Source: Colocasia esculenta
Lineage: Eukaryota > Streptophyta > Magnoliopsida > Alismatales > Araceae
NCBI GenBank assembly: GCA_014218235.1
Contig: CM024759.1
Location: forward strand, 71,774,042 to 71,838,041
Direction: 5' to 3'
DNA length: 64,000 nucleotides
Under the pieces are notes generated by a model. The model did no database searches and was not told where the DNA came from. It worked only from the letters and a program-made list of their open reading frames with translations. Of the stretch, positions 45,073 through 55,964 are shown piece after piece (position 1 is the first letter of the stretch; each line of letters starts with the position of its first letter). The position numbers were made by a program, and so were the translations under genes.

Positions 45073-46507
45073 TCAGCCACATTGTTCATGGCTCGGAAGG
45101 TTATTGGTAAGCGTGTGGAATGATACCCCTTCCGGAGAGAGGAGGACTGCCCCTATCCCACACCCTTTAGAATTGAGCGCCCCGTCGAAGTAAAGCACCC
45201 ACAAAGGTTCACCATCGACAATGGTTCCTAACTCTTCATCGGGAAAGCTTTCATCAATGGGAGAGTATGAAGGTAAGGGGTGGTGGGCCAAATGTTCGGC
45301 AATAGCGTGCCCCTTGATAGACTTTTGGTTAACGTAGGTGATATCAAATTGATTGAGAAAACTTTGCCCTCATTAACCGATCAGTCAGGACAGGCTTCTC
45401 AAGTAAGTACCAAATAGGGTCCATACGCGCCAGAAGTTTCACTTCATGAGCCAAGAAATAGTGCTTCAACTTCTGGGCAACCCAGACGACGGCCGCGCAC
45501 GTTCTTTCCATGGCGGTGTACTTCTTTTCAGCCACATTGAATAACTGGATAAATAGTACACCACTCTCTCCTTCTTCTCGTCGTCGTATTGGGCCAAAAC
45601 CGCTCCAGTTGAATCCTCAGTGGTTGACACATAGAGCAATAAAGGCCGACCCGGGACCGGAGGAGCGAGAACATGGGGATTAAAAAGATAGCTCTTCAAT
45701 TCATCAAAGGCCTTTGACATTTATCGTCCCAATTAAACTTCGCCTCTCCTCTAAGCATCTCGTAAAAGGGCTTACAGCGAATTGAATGCTGGGAGATAAA
45801 TCACCGAATGAATGGAGTCTGCCAATTAGCCTTCTGACTTCTCTGATATTCCTAGGAGGAGGCATGTCAATTATTTCTTTGCCTTGTTAGGATCAATTTC
45901 AATTCCCCGCTTACTTACTATGAACCGAGCAATTCCTCGAAGAGACACTAAGACGCACTTCTTGGGGTTCATCTTAAGATTGTGCTCTCTAGACCTTTGG
46001 AGAACTGCCCGGAGGACCTCAGCATGGCCATGTTGAGTCTTTGATTTTCCAAGACATCGTCCACATAGACCTCCATGTGCACATGCATCATGTCATGAAA
46101 TATCGCCATCATAGCCCTTTGATAGTTGCTCCCGCTTCTTTAATCCGAAGGGCATGACGACATAAATAAGTCCCCCAGGGCGTTGTAAATGAAGTTTTCT
46201 CCTGGTCTTCCTCCGCCAAGCGAATCTGGTTGTACCCAGAGAAACCATCCATAAATGACAGCATTTCGAAGCCGGCAGTATTGTCCACTAGGACATCTAT
46301 GTGTGGGAGAGGAAAATCGTCCTTTGGGCAAGCACGATTAAGGTCACGGAAATCTATACAGATCCTAACCTTACCGTCCTTCTTCATTACAGGAACGATA
46401 TTAGCTACCCACTGTGGATATAGCACAACCCTAATAAATTTGGCTTTGTGCAACTTGTCAACCTCCTCTTTGATCTTGAGTGCCAGCTTAGGATGTAGCC
46501 TTCTCAA
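45073..46507 (-). pseudogene. Tat-lineage RT, RNase H and second RNase H
   Basis: RT starts at 46507 with 'LHPKLALKIKEEVDKLHKAK', 'VRICIDFRDLNRACPKDDFP' and 'EMLSFMDGFSGYNQIRLAEE', then loses frame near 46160 before the catalytic Asp pair. RNase H pieces lie at 45720-45466 ('LLLYVSTTEDSTGAVLAQYD') and 45535-45344 ('AEKKYTAMERTCAAVVW'). The additional RNase H seen in Tat elements lies at 45291-45073 ('VLYFDGALNSKGCGIGAVLL'). Many stops between them mark it as inactive. 'LNRACPKDDFPLP' and the duplicated RNase H identify the lineage. Confidence 0.88.
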
Positions 46508-46587
46508 CTTTGCTTGACGGCTTTCGTGTCGGCTTTTAGGACCAACAATGCTCGACGACTAAAGAGGTATCGAGTCCCGGCATGTCC

Positions 46588-47572
46588 TCATAGGACCAAG
46601 CAAAACCGTCGAAAAATCCTGAGAATAGCTACCAGAGCTTCTTCTTCTTCAACACTCAAGTTGTCACTAATCAAAACTGTCTTCGGGGATTCTTCAGTGC
46701 CAAGGTTGACCTCTTTAGTAGGCTCGTCTGCAGCCATGGTTGGCTCGTTGAACCTTTTTGTGCCATCCACATAAGAGCTTACTGGGTCCTCTTCTCCCGA
46801 CCTAGGATCTCCTAACTCACCCTCCTCATCAAAATCTAGCAGATAGACTCCTAAACCGTCATCTACGGAGTCACCTTCCTCAAAATCAGACTCGACGAGA
46901 GCAGGATCCTCAAGAAACTCTGGCACTTGACTTAACTTAGCACATCTCTCAGCCAAGGCCATGACAAAACGGGCAGGAACTTGCCTACCCTTCTCCTTGC
47001 GCACACATGGCTGAGAGGAACTAGACTCTTCTAAACCTAGACCAGACCCTAGACTAGCCTCTAGACCTGACTCTAAACTAGAACTTAGACCACTATTTAC
47101 AGAACTGCTATGTACAAAACTATGTACAGGGGAAATGCTCCTAGAGGAGCGAGAGGAAAAGGAACTTAAGCCGGAAAGCGTCGGCCCCTGGCCAAGCGGA
47201 AGAGGTTCCAGAGAGGAGGGGTGCTCAATGGAGACCTCGGATTTCCAACTTTCAAAATTGGCGTTTTTTTTTTAGAGTCAAGGCCAAGAACCATGAGTTG
47301 CTGACTTAAGGCAGCCTCGACTGGCGGGATGAGGGATGAAGAGAGGACAGGAGGAGAAAGAAGGGGATTAGAGGTGGATGGAGGAATTGAATTGTGTGGC
47401 GGGCACACAGCAGTAGAGGGAGATGGAGATGATGGTGGTGAAGATGGGGGAGAAGGGAGATCAGACCAAAGAGTGAGAGGAGGCCAAAATCATCAGAAAT
47501 GTCTTCTATTTGGGCATCTTCTTCCTCTTCTTCTTCATCCTTACTCTCAGAGCAAGGTATTTCTTCAATCAT
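46588..47572 (-). pseudogene. N-terminal pol region of Tat element
   Basis: Segment 47004-46588 is acidic and ends 'LISDNLSVEEEEALVAILRI', the usual lead into Tat RT; 'YEDMPGLDTSLV' follows in another frame. Segment 47572-47306 is strongly acidic ('SKDEEEEEEDAQIEDISDDF'). No capsid motif, zinc knuckle or protease active site was found, and the LTR begins only about 47 bp beyond 47572. Gag and protease therefore appear deleted or absent. Confidence 0.65.
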
Positions 47573-47618
47573 GGGCTCCCTGGTCCCCAGCTGGGTTGGC
47601 CCCTAGACAAAATGCTCC

Positions 47619-47897
47619 TTTACCTGTGCCCAAGGGAGTGTTTTGACCACGTTGTTGTAGCAGCCTCGCGCAGCGGACGGAGATGGGGCTTCAACTTCTC
47701 CTTCTTCGGCCGGCCAAAGGAAGAGAGCTCCACGATCACGTTCACAGTGTTCCTGCCACAAGCAAAGCTCTATTAGACTCAAATGCAGTGTAGTAAATGT
47801 TCAAAACGAAGAGAGGAAAGCCCAAAAGGCGAGTCCCATACCGGTTGCGGACTTGAGAAGAGGGGTGGCCAAATGTTATGACCACCCTTCTTCCCTC
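47619..47897 (-). repeat. 5' LTR of Tat element, left part
   Basis: Matches 35173-35450 of the 3' LTR, from 'cttacctgtgcccaaggg' to 'cttccctc'. It is interrupted at 47898 by the SIRE element and continues at 61133. The junction at 47619 with internal sequence lacks the last 193 bp of U5 and the primer binding site. Confidence 0.9.
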
Positions 47898-48199
47898 TGT
47901 TGCCCAGCTAGCTAGCCCAGAGGGGGGGTGAATGGGTTAATAAGACTTCGATCTTTGATTAAAACCTGTTTACTGAAAAGATTGCACAACTTAATAACAA
48001 GGTTAGAGTTAGAGCAAACAAGATAACAATCACACAAAACACATCCACAAGACACAAGGATTTTATCCTGGTTCGGAACTCCTCTCCACAGGAGACCTAC
48101 GTCCAGTCCCTGAGCAATACCTCAGGATTTTACTATCAAGGGTACAATCCCCCTTAAGGATCCTTACACCCAGCCTCAACTGGTCTTCCTTCAGCCTGA

Positions 48200-48345
48200 A
48201 GGGAACAACAACCACCCTGGATACCACCAGGTCTTCTTCGTCCAGAAGGGAACAACAACCACCCTGGATACCACCAGGTTCCTTCGTCCAGAAGGGAACA
48301 ACAACCACCCTGGATACCACCAGGTCTTCCTTCGTCCAGAAGGAA
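48200..48345. repeat. 46-bp tandem repeat in SIRE LTR
   Basis: Three copies of a unit containing 'gggaacaacaaccaccctgg' and 'ataccaccaggt', each with 'ccttcgtccagaa'. The homologous stretch in the other LTR is at 59248-59390, with a shortened first unit. Confidence 0.92.
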
Positions 48346-49129
48346 CACAAACTAATCAGAAAAAGGTTGTGAAGACAGGCTTCAGATTCTAGCTTGACCA
48401 GCTACAACCTGAAGCTCCTAAGCCCCGAGAGAGAAAGAGATTTAACAGGTTTTTCTCTCCAAGGACCACACAGGCTCTTACAATGAGAAGATTTCTTTGA
48501 GCACAGAGAGCTAAGAGCTTTGAACAAGGTTTTTGAGTGGAGGCTTCGCTCTTCTTCAAAGTTCTAAAGATTGAGAGAGATGGATTCCTTCTTCTTCTAA
48601 AATCAAGCGATGTTGCTCTATCAGTTGTTTTCTTTTCGTCTTGAGTCTTCTATTTAAACTGCTGATTCAAATTCGAACGTTGAAGTGCCCGTTGTCTCTT
48701 ATCCTTGTGTACGTTAGACTGGTTACTGAGGAAGCTTCTGATCGTCAGTCTTTTATCCTGGTGTACACGCCAAAGAGATGTCATAGAACTTTGTATCTTG
48801 TGTCCAACGTTGTCCAGATGAGTCTTGTCAGATATCTGTAAGCATATCATCAATAAATAGAAGACAGCTAGGACTGCTGTCTATTGTTAGTTGAGATGGA
48901 ACAGATATTGCAGTATATAGCAAAGCTCCTTTCTGTCCAAGAAAAAGTACGTAGACAGAGTAGCATAGAAATGGAAGATATTGTCTGCATGCATGGGAGA
49001 TACGATCGGAGAGCATTTAATGCAGAGCAGTCAACGGACAAGATATGACTTTGACCTTTCAACGCTATTAAAATGCATTATACTGATGCATCAAGAAATT
49101 CGATAAAGAGAATCTTGCTGACTTCATAA

Positions 49130-49860
49130 CTTATGAAATCGTTATGAGTTATAGCAAGTCGTTATGAACTGTAAAGAAATCGTTGTGATATGAAGCGTTG
49201 CGCGTTCTAAAGAAATCATTGCAAGAAATCGTTATGACAATAAAGAAGTCGTTACGCGAATCGTTATGACTAATAAAGAAATCGTTATGATAACTTATGA
49301 AGTCGTTGCGCGTTCTAAAGAAATCGTTGCAAGAAATCGTTATGACTAATAAAGAAGTCGTTACGCGAAATCGTTATGACTAATAAAGAAATCGTTACGC
49401 GAAATCGTTATGACTAATAAAGAAGTCGTTACACGAAATCGTTATGAATTCTAAAGAAATCGTTACGGCTAGAGAGTCGTTGCGAGTTCTAAAGAAATCG
49501 TTACGCGCTCTAAAGAAGTCGTTACGGCTAGAGAGTCGTTGCGAGTTCTAAAGAAATCGTTACGAGCTCTAAAGAAGTCGTTACGGCTAGAGAGGTCGTT
49601 GCGAGTTCTAAAGAAATCGTTACGAGCTCTAAAGAAGTCGTTACGGCTAGAGAGTCGTTGCGAGTTCTAAAGAAATCGTTACGAGCTCTAAAGAAGTCGT
49701 TACGGCTAGAGAGTCGTTGCGAGTTCTAAGGAAATCGTTACGAGCTCTAAAGAAGTCGTTACGGCTAGAGAGTCGTTGCGAGTTCTAAAGAAATCGTTAC
49801 GAGGTCTAAAGAAGTCGTTACGGCTAGAGAGTCGTTGCGGGTTCTAAAGAAATCGTTACG
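49130..49860. repeat. TCGTTACG minisatellite in SIRE LTR (left copy)
   Basis: The right part (about 49440-49860) repeats a 59-bp unit built from 'tctaaagaaatcgttacga', 'gctctaaagaagtcgttacg' and 'gctagagagtcgttgcgagt'. The left part repeats a shorter unit with 'aaatcgttatgactaataaa'. Every half-unit carries TCGTTACG, TCGTTATG or TCGTTGCG. Confidence 0.95.
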
Positions 49861-50086
49861 GTAACGATTCGAGTGTTCCGGTCAAAGAGGAAGTCGTTCT
49901 GCTTATCAAAGAAGTCGTTACAGGGACTTAGATAGAAATGATGGGACTTACCAGATTGTCTTGATCTTTCATTTTTCTTTTGCTTCCTGTTCTCAAGTCT
50001 CATGAAATCCATTAGTGTTGTTTTGTTAATCATCAAAATTAATATAAATAAATGGAAATATTTATTATGGGGACAGTTGGTCATCA

Positions 50087-50101
50087 ATCTCCCCCTTTTT
50101 G
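50087..50101 (-). other. Polypurine tract of SIRE-like element
   Basis: The minus strand reads AAAAAGGGGGAGATT directly before the 3' LTR. A second similar tract (CTCCCCC on the plus strand) lies at about 50168. Confidence 0.92.
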
Positions 50102-50313
50102 ATGATGACAAAATATACTAAACATCAGACAAAGAATGAAATATGTGTTTCAGATTTATGTTAGTTGTCTCCCCCATTTTGTCATTAGGCAAAAAGATAA
50201 GCTGTGAGACAAAGAAGAGAGAAAGATTTGTATTAAGAGGAGAAAGATAATACATAGGAGATAACAAGGAGGCATGCTGTGAGATAACAGCCCATGCCTT
50301 GATCTCAAGATCC

Positions 50314-51824
50314 TCAAAAAATTTTAGAAAAACACCAAAGGTAACTGAGAAGGCGGGTCCCATGGAAGGGATGTTCCTCTGAATGTAGAGTTGCCTTTGC
50401 TGCTCTATGAACTCTCCATACTGAGTTTTGTCCAAAATAATCTGAAGTAAGTACTCTTGCCAAAACTGGCCCTATGGAGAAATCTGTCCAAGGAAATGGA
50501 TAGTGAAGTTGGTGATTTAACAGATCCTGCTTTAAGGCATAGAAGGCAGAATATCTAGCTGCCCAGACAGCATAGAGCTCTGGTAAGGGTGCGATGGAAT
50601 TGAGATCCATAAAGGCTTCTGCAGAAAGAGTCGGCTTCCTCTGACTAACCAGATCTTGATTGATAGCTTCCAGTTGCTGATAAGAGGCCCGATATAGAAG
50701 CTCCCATTCTGATGAGATGAGTCGTTCACACTCAGAAATGAGTGGAGCTAAGGTCAGAGAAGAGCGGCCAGAGTGATATTCTCTGAAGATGAACCGCAAG
50801 AAGGAGGGAGATCGGCCCTGCTTTGCTGACATCCGGCCCAGCTGCCTTGCAAACATGTCGAGAGCATGAGATCCAGCATCTGAATTAAGCACTAACGAGT
50901 GCAGCTTCGGCAGAAGAACTGGAAACTCAGCCTTGAAGGAGACAAAACTACTGTAAAAGGAAGGTTGAGAGGGGTCTCTGATTGCCGCACAGTAATCTGT
51001 GAGTTGAACTGGCAAAATTGAACTTCTGGAATTTTGTTCAAATAACAGAAGTCACTGTACAACTGAAAAGCTCTGGCAATGCGAATTTCCTTCAAAATGA
51101 AGGATCCCCAGGAGTTCTTGTGCTGGAAGATGAACCACTCAGAGAAGGTGAGTGGGTGATCTCTGTGAGAGAGGATTCGGCCCTTGCAGTCAGGTTTTTG
51201 AGTACTGAGCCTTGTTTCCTTTGATGGCTGCCCACTGATCTTCAGTCTTGAACTCAGTGCCCTCAAAGATTTTGGACTTGAAAGGTTGAGATATCTGAGT
51301 AAAAGGAAGAACAATGGCTAGGTGTTCGGAGAGGTTGAGAAAAGGAATACCATAAATGGTAGAAAGAATGCATTTCTGGAGGTATTCTCTGTAGATAGGT
51401 CTTCTCTTAGGATCAAGGGTAAGAGAGTACCATAAAGGAGGATAGAGAGAAGCAGAGGGAGTGCTTAGAGAGGAAGAGGTTTTTCTCTTTTTCAGGACAG
51501 GACTAGGAGGGTCAGTCCTGTGAATGTGAGAGGCTGTGGAAAGAATGGTGAGGAGAGTGTTCCTTTCAAAAGGGTCGGGAACATTGGTGTCAAAATACCA
51601 AGAGGCAGAGGTTTTACTGGAGGAAAGGTAACAGAATTAGGAGGAGTAGGAGGATAGAAAAGGTGTTTAGGATTAAAGGAAGAGGTTGGTTGAGGATGAG
51701 ATGATTGAGTTTGAATAGGAGAAGGTTGAGGAGTTAATGAGGATGAAGCTGAGATGAGAGCTGGAGTAGGTGAGAAGGAGGGTTGAGAGGAAGTAGAGGA
51801 TGAGGAAGGTTTGGTGCGAGGCAT
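50314..51824 (-). pseudogene. Unrecognised second reading frame downstream of env-like gene
   Basis: Starts at ATG 51824 with a Ser/Pro-rich segment of about 100 residues ('MPRTKPSSSSTSSQPSFSP', 'SSHPQPTSSFNPKHLFYP'). After frameshifts near 51490, 51200 and 51010, a folded-looking C-terminal part follows over 51015-50314 ('ALDMFARQLGRMSAKQGRS', 'FLRFIFREYHSGRSSLTLAP', 'LYAVWAARYSAFYALKQDLL'), still open for 233 codons. I recognise no family. It may be an additional reading frame of this lineage or captured sequence. It lies between the env-like gene and the polypurine tract in the same sense as pol. Confidence 0.6.
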
Positions 51825-52014
51825 GGGATGTTTTATGGTTGGTGGAGCAGGAGGTGCAGTAGGAGGAGATGAAGGTGTGGAGAGGGTTGGAGTGGCAAGA
51901 GATGAAGAATCAGGGCCTTGGAGACTGACACTGGCTCTTTTCCTTTGGCCTGACTTTCTCTGACTGCAGGAGAGGGTCCTGAAGACCCTGAGGCTGCCAC
52001 TGGTCCGGGTGACC

Positions 52015-53651
52015 CTACAACAGATGGCCCTGATGGCCCTGACTCTTGAACTGGCGGCCCTGTTGGCCCTGAGACTTCTGCTGGAGGCCCTGGTGGCCTA
52101 GGAACTTCAGCTTGAGGCCCTGGTGGCCTAGGACTTCAGCTTGAGGCCCTGGTGGCCTAGGAACTTCAGCTGGACTGCTCAGAGTAGGTGCAGGAGGGAC
52201 ACCACTAGACTTTGAAATACTGGCCAGCAAATTCTTCATATCAGACATTTCCTTATTGAAATACCTCATTGCATTTCTTATTGAGGATACGTCTGAGGAG
52301 GTTGACACTTGATTTGAGACAATTCCTTGTATACCATTCTGAACTGATGTCAGGATCTCTCCTTGGGCTTTTAGCAAGGCCATAACATGCTTCAACTTTA
52401 TTTTCCTATGGCCCTTCCTTGACCTCCTGTGAACAACCCTTTTCTGCTTACTTGGCTGAGAGACAGGCTCCTCAAGATTATAGCTGCACTTGGGCCTTCA
52501 TTCTCTGGCCTTCACTCTCAGCATGCTCCCCCTGAATGGGAGCAGGGACTTCAAAACTTCTTGCTCCCCCTGAGCAGGAGCTTCTTCCAAGACGACATCT
52601 TCATCAGGTCCACCTGCCTGAGAAGAGACTGAGATGGAGGGATGGAGTCCAATACCTCTCTTAAAATAGAGGTGACTAGGTGGGGGCGAGGAATCTGCCA
52701 CACCAGCTGCACCCTCTTCCAATTGAGCTTCGGATTGGCATCCCACAGCTGACTCAACTGGTTCTTGCTCTGCTGGACTTGCTGCTTCTTGCTCTACTTC
52801 TACTGCCTCTGGAATATCTGCAATAACTGCTTCTCCTTCAGCCACAGAGGATTTCGACCAAACTCCTTCTTGCACTGAAAAGCCACTTTTCTTCAGGTTT
52901 CTGGACCTTATAGACTGGCCCATCTTTTCAGCTACCGCCCCTGACAGATCTACTCCAAAGTGCTTGAAAATCTTGGTCAGAAGATGGGCATATGGAAGGG
53001 AAACATTCAACTTGCTCTTTGTTTCCCATAACTGAGCATGTGCAACCATCATTCGCTCAGTCATCACTGCGGCCAGGTTTATCTCTTTGTTCTGGATTGC
53101 CCAGAACATTATGTCCGAATCTGCCCTAGTGCATGAAGAAAAGGTAGCACTACGGGGAACTAAGATTTGGCAGACTATAAAGTGCAGCAACCGGTTGAAC
53201 GCGGACATCTGATTAATATCCAGCTTCCCATCCTTCAACTTAAATCCTGGACCGATGATCCCGAGACCTTTGACTTCATCATTCACAGAGTGAATGCCAC
53301 TAAATCCTGAGCTTCACTCCAAACAGATCACGCAACAGCTCATGGGTTATTCTGATTGGATACCCTTGACAGAGGAAACAAGGGATCCATCTGCTTCTGA
53401 CTTCAGACAGATGTAGAAGGCTTTTACCAAGTCCGGGTAGCTTACCTCACTGAATGTGACCACATCCATCCACTGCGATCTTCTTATAGTATCAACTAGC
53501 CTGGCCATGCCACTCTTCTCAGATTCTGAACATCCACCGCCTTATTTCCGCAAATCTTTGTCTTCACAAAAGTAAATCTTTCTTGCTCCTTTGGGGATAA
53601 ATACTCAGCACTGTAGCCCCCAACACTTCCGGAGATCAACGGAGCGGCCAT
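52015..53651 (-). pseudogene. Envelope-like gene ('putative plant transposon protein' domain)
   Basis: Starts at ATG 53651 ('MAAPLISGSVGGYS'). After frame breaks near 53520, 53360 and 53310 it carries the plant transposon protein-type domain: 'VSYPDLVKAFYICLKS' and 'DGSLVSSVKG', then, open from 53286, 'FNRLLHFIVCQILVPRS', 'DIMFWAIQNKEINLAAVMTE' and 'LPYAHLLTKIFKHFGVDLSG'. An acidic stretch, a helical segment ('MKHVMALLKAQGEILTSVQN', 52395) and a Pro/Gly-rich repeat (52140-52020) follow. SIRE/Maximus elements carry such post-pol genes, called envelope-like from position; a real membrane role is unproven. I see no convincing signal peptide. Confidence 0.75.
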
Positions 53652-54051
53652 GGGTGCAGAGAAGAAAGGATTTTGGAAGGGAGGATGATGGAAGGGACGG
53701 AAGTTTTCGAAGGAGTTCTTCGCGGAAGAGAAGAAGGCTTCGAAAGTTGCAGAGAGACGATCCCAAAATCGTTAGGGCATCAGCTTTAGGTGAACAGATA
53801 GAGAATAAAAGGGTAAAGGTGGAAGGCGAATCGATCTCAAAACGGTTTGGATAAATTAATATTACTTTAATGACGGGAGCGCCAAAAGGCGGCAAGGGTA
53901 GAAAGCGACAAAAAGGTTTGACAAGTCAAACAACTTTCTACACAGAAGCGGTCAAAGCATATAGATAATCAGAGTTTTGTTTAATTTTAACGGAGAGAGA
54001 ACTTTTCATTTAATCTGAAAAATTTATATGTCAATAATCACAGAAATTCTT

Positions 54052-55964
54052 TCACAAATTGCACATCCCTAGTTCCCTTCTAAGAGATGTAAATCTCTCT
54101 TCAGGTAGGGCTTTTGTGAAGATATCTGCCAATTGACCATTTGTATCTATAAACGAAATTTCTAAATTACCACTAGCTACATGGTCTCGAATAAAATGAT
54201 ATCTTACCTCAATGTGTTTCGTCCTTGAGTGTTGAACTGGATTTTTGGTGAGGTTGATGGCACTAGTATTATCACACAATAGAGGAATTGATTTGATGTG
54301 AATGCCGAAATCTTCAAGTTGTTGCTTTATCCAAAGAAGTTGTGTACAGCAACTTCCAGCAGCAACATATTCCGCCTCAGCTGTTGATAGAGCTACTGAA
54401 TTTTGTTTCTTGGATGTCCATGATATTAAGCATCCTGCAAGAAACTGACAACATCCACTGGTGCTCTTTCTATCTACTTTGCAACCAGCATAATCAGCAT
54501 CTGAATATCCTATTAGATTTATCTCACAAGATCTAGGATACCAGAGACCTAAATCATGAGTTCTAGCTAAATATCTAAATATTCTTTTTACAGAGATTAA
54601 GTGAGACTCTCTAGGGTCTGCCTGATATCTAGCACACATGCATACACTGAACAAAATGTCTGGTCTACTGGCAGTTAAGTAAAGTAATGATCCTATCATA
54701 CCTCGATAATTCTTTTGATCTACCCTTTTACCTTTTTGATCACTGTCCATTCTGGTTGATGTGCTCATTGGAGTTGATAATGGCTTTGCATCTTCAAATC
54801 CAAATTTCTTCAACAGCTCTTTGGTATACTTTGCTTGACAGATATGAGTGCCATCCTTCCCTTGCTTGATTTGCAATCCAAGGAAGTAGCTTAACTCCCC
54901 CATCAAGCTCATTTCGAATTCTCCCTGCATAAGCTTTTCAAAGTACTTGCAAAGAGATTCATCAGTAGATCCAAAAATAATATCATCCACATAGATTTGT
55001 ACAAGAAGTATATGTTTAACTTTAGATTTTATAAATAATGTACTATCTACTTTACCTCTAGTGAAACCATGATTTAATAAGAAATTACTGAGCCTTTCAT
55101 ACCAGGCTCTAGGAGCTTGCTTTAGACCATATAAGGCCTTATGTAGTTTAAATACATGATTTGGAATTCAGAGTCGTCAAAACCTGGAGGTTGTTCAACA
55201 TAAACTTCCTCCTTGATGAAACCATTTAAAAAGGCTGATTTGACATCCATTTGAAAAAGTTTTAAATCAAGTGCGGATGCATAAGCAAGTAAAATCCTAA
55301 TGGCCTCAAGTCTAGCTACAGGTGCATAAGTTTCATCGAAATCTATGCCTTCCTCTTGGGAGTAGCCTTGAGCCACCAATCTGGCTTTGTTCCTTAAGAT
55401 TATTCCAGACTCATCCAGTTTATTTCTGAACACCCATTTGGTGCCAATAACTGAATGATTGGATGGTCTAGGAACAAGTGACCATACTTGGTTTCTCTTG
55501 AACTGATTTAGTTCATCTTGCATGGCTAGTATCCAAGATTCATCAGATAAAGCTTCATTGACTGTCTTAGGCTCTACTTGAGAAACAAATGCTAAATAGT
55601 CGCATGGAATTACATTACCTCTAGTTCTTACCCCTACAGATGGATCACCAATGATGTTTTCAGGAGGGTGATCTTTCTGATGTCTCCATTCCTTTGGAAG
55701 ATCTTTATGTTGGATTTCTGTTTGCTGCAGTTCTTCCAGAGTTGGATCCTCTTTGTCCTTAATTGAAGTTTTCTTTAATTTTTCGGACAGGACATCTGCA
55801 TCATCAATGTCACTAATTTCTTCCTTTTTCAAGGAAGGGTTAGATTCATCAAAAATAACATGTACTGATTGTTCAATTAATAAGGAACGTTTATTGAAAA
55901 CTCTATAACCTTTAGGTTTAGAGGAATACCCCATGAAAATGCCTTCATCTGATTTGGCATCCAA
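54052..55964 (-). pseudogene. SIRE reverse transcriptase and RNase H
   Basis: 55964-55122 carries the end of the integrase linker ('DAKSDEGIFMGYSSKPKGYR') and the RT start ('SWILAMQDELNQFKRNQVW', 'IGTKWVFRNKLDESG', 'KARLVAQGYSQEEGIDF', 'FQMDVKSAFLNGFI'). A single-base frameshift near 55160 is followed by the catalytic 'YVDDIIFGS' at about 54990 and an open 312-codon stretch through RNase H ('GYSDADYAGCKVDRKSTSG', 'SKKQNSVALSTAEAEYVA', 'HIEVRYHFIRDHVASG', 'GQLADIFTKALPEERF') to its natural end at 54052. One shift is the only clear lesion in this part. Confidence 0.93.

Larger units (their letters stand above)
47898..50086 (-). repeat. 3' LTR of SIRE-like element
   Basis: Plus-strand ends TGTTGCCCAGCTAGC...GGTCATCA, 2189 bp. 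It abuts the polypurine tract at 50087. It contains two tandem-repeat zones (48200-48345 and 49130-49860). Confidence 0.96.

Noticed and set aside
48063..48350. Repetitive minus-strand frames in the SIRE LTRs
   Set aside because: They are translations of the 46-bp tandem repeat and have no independent support as genes.
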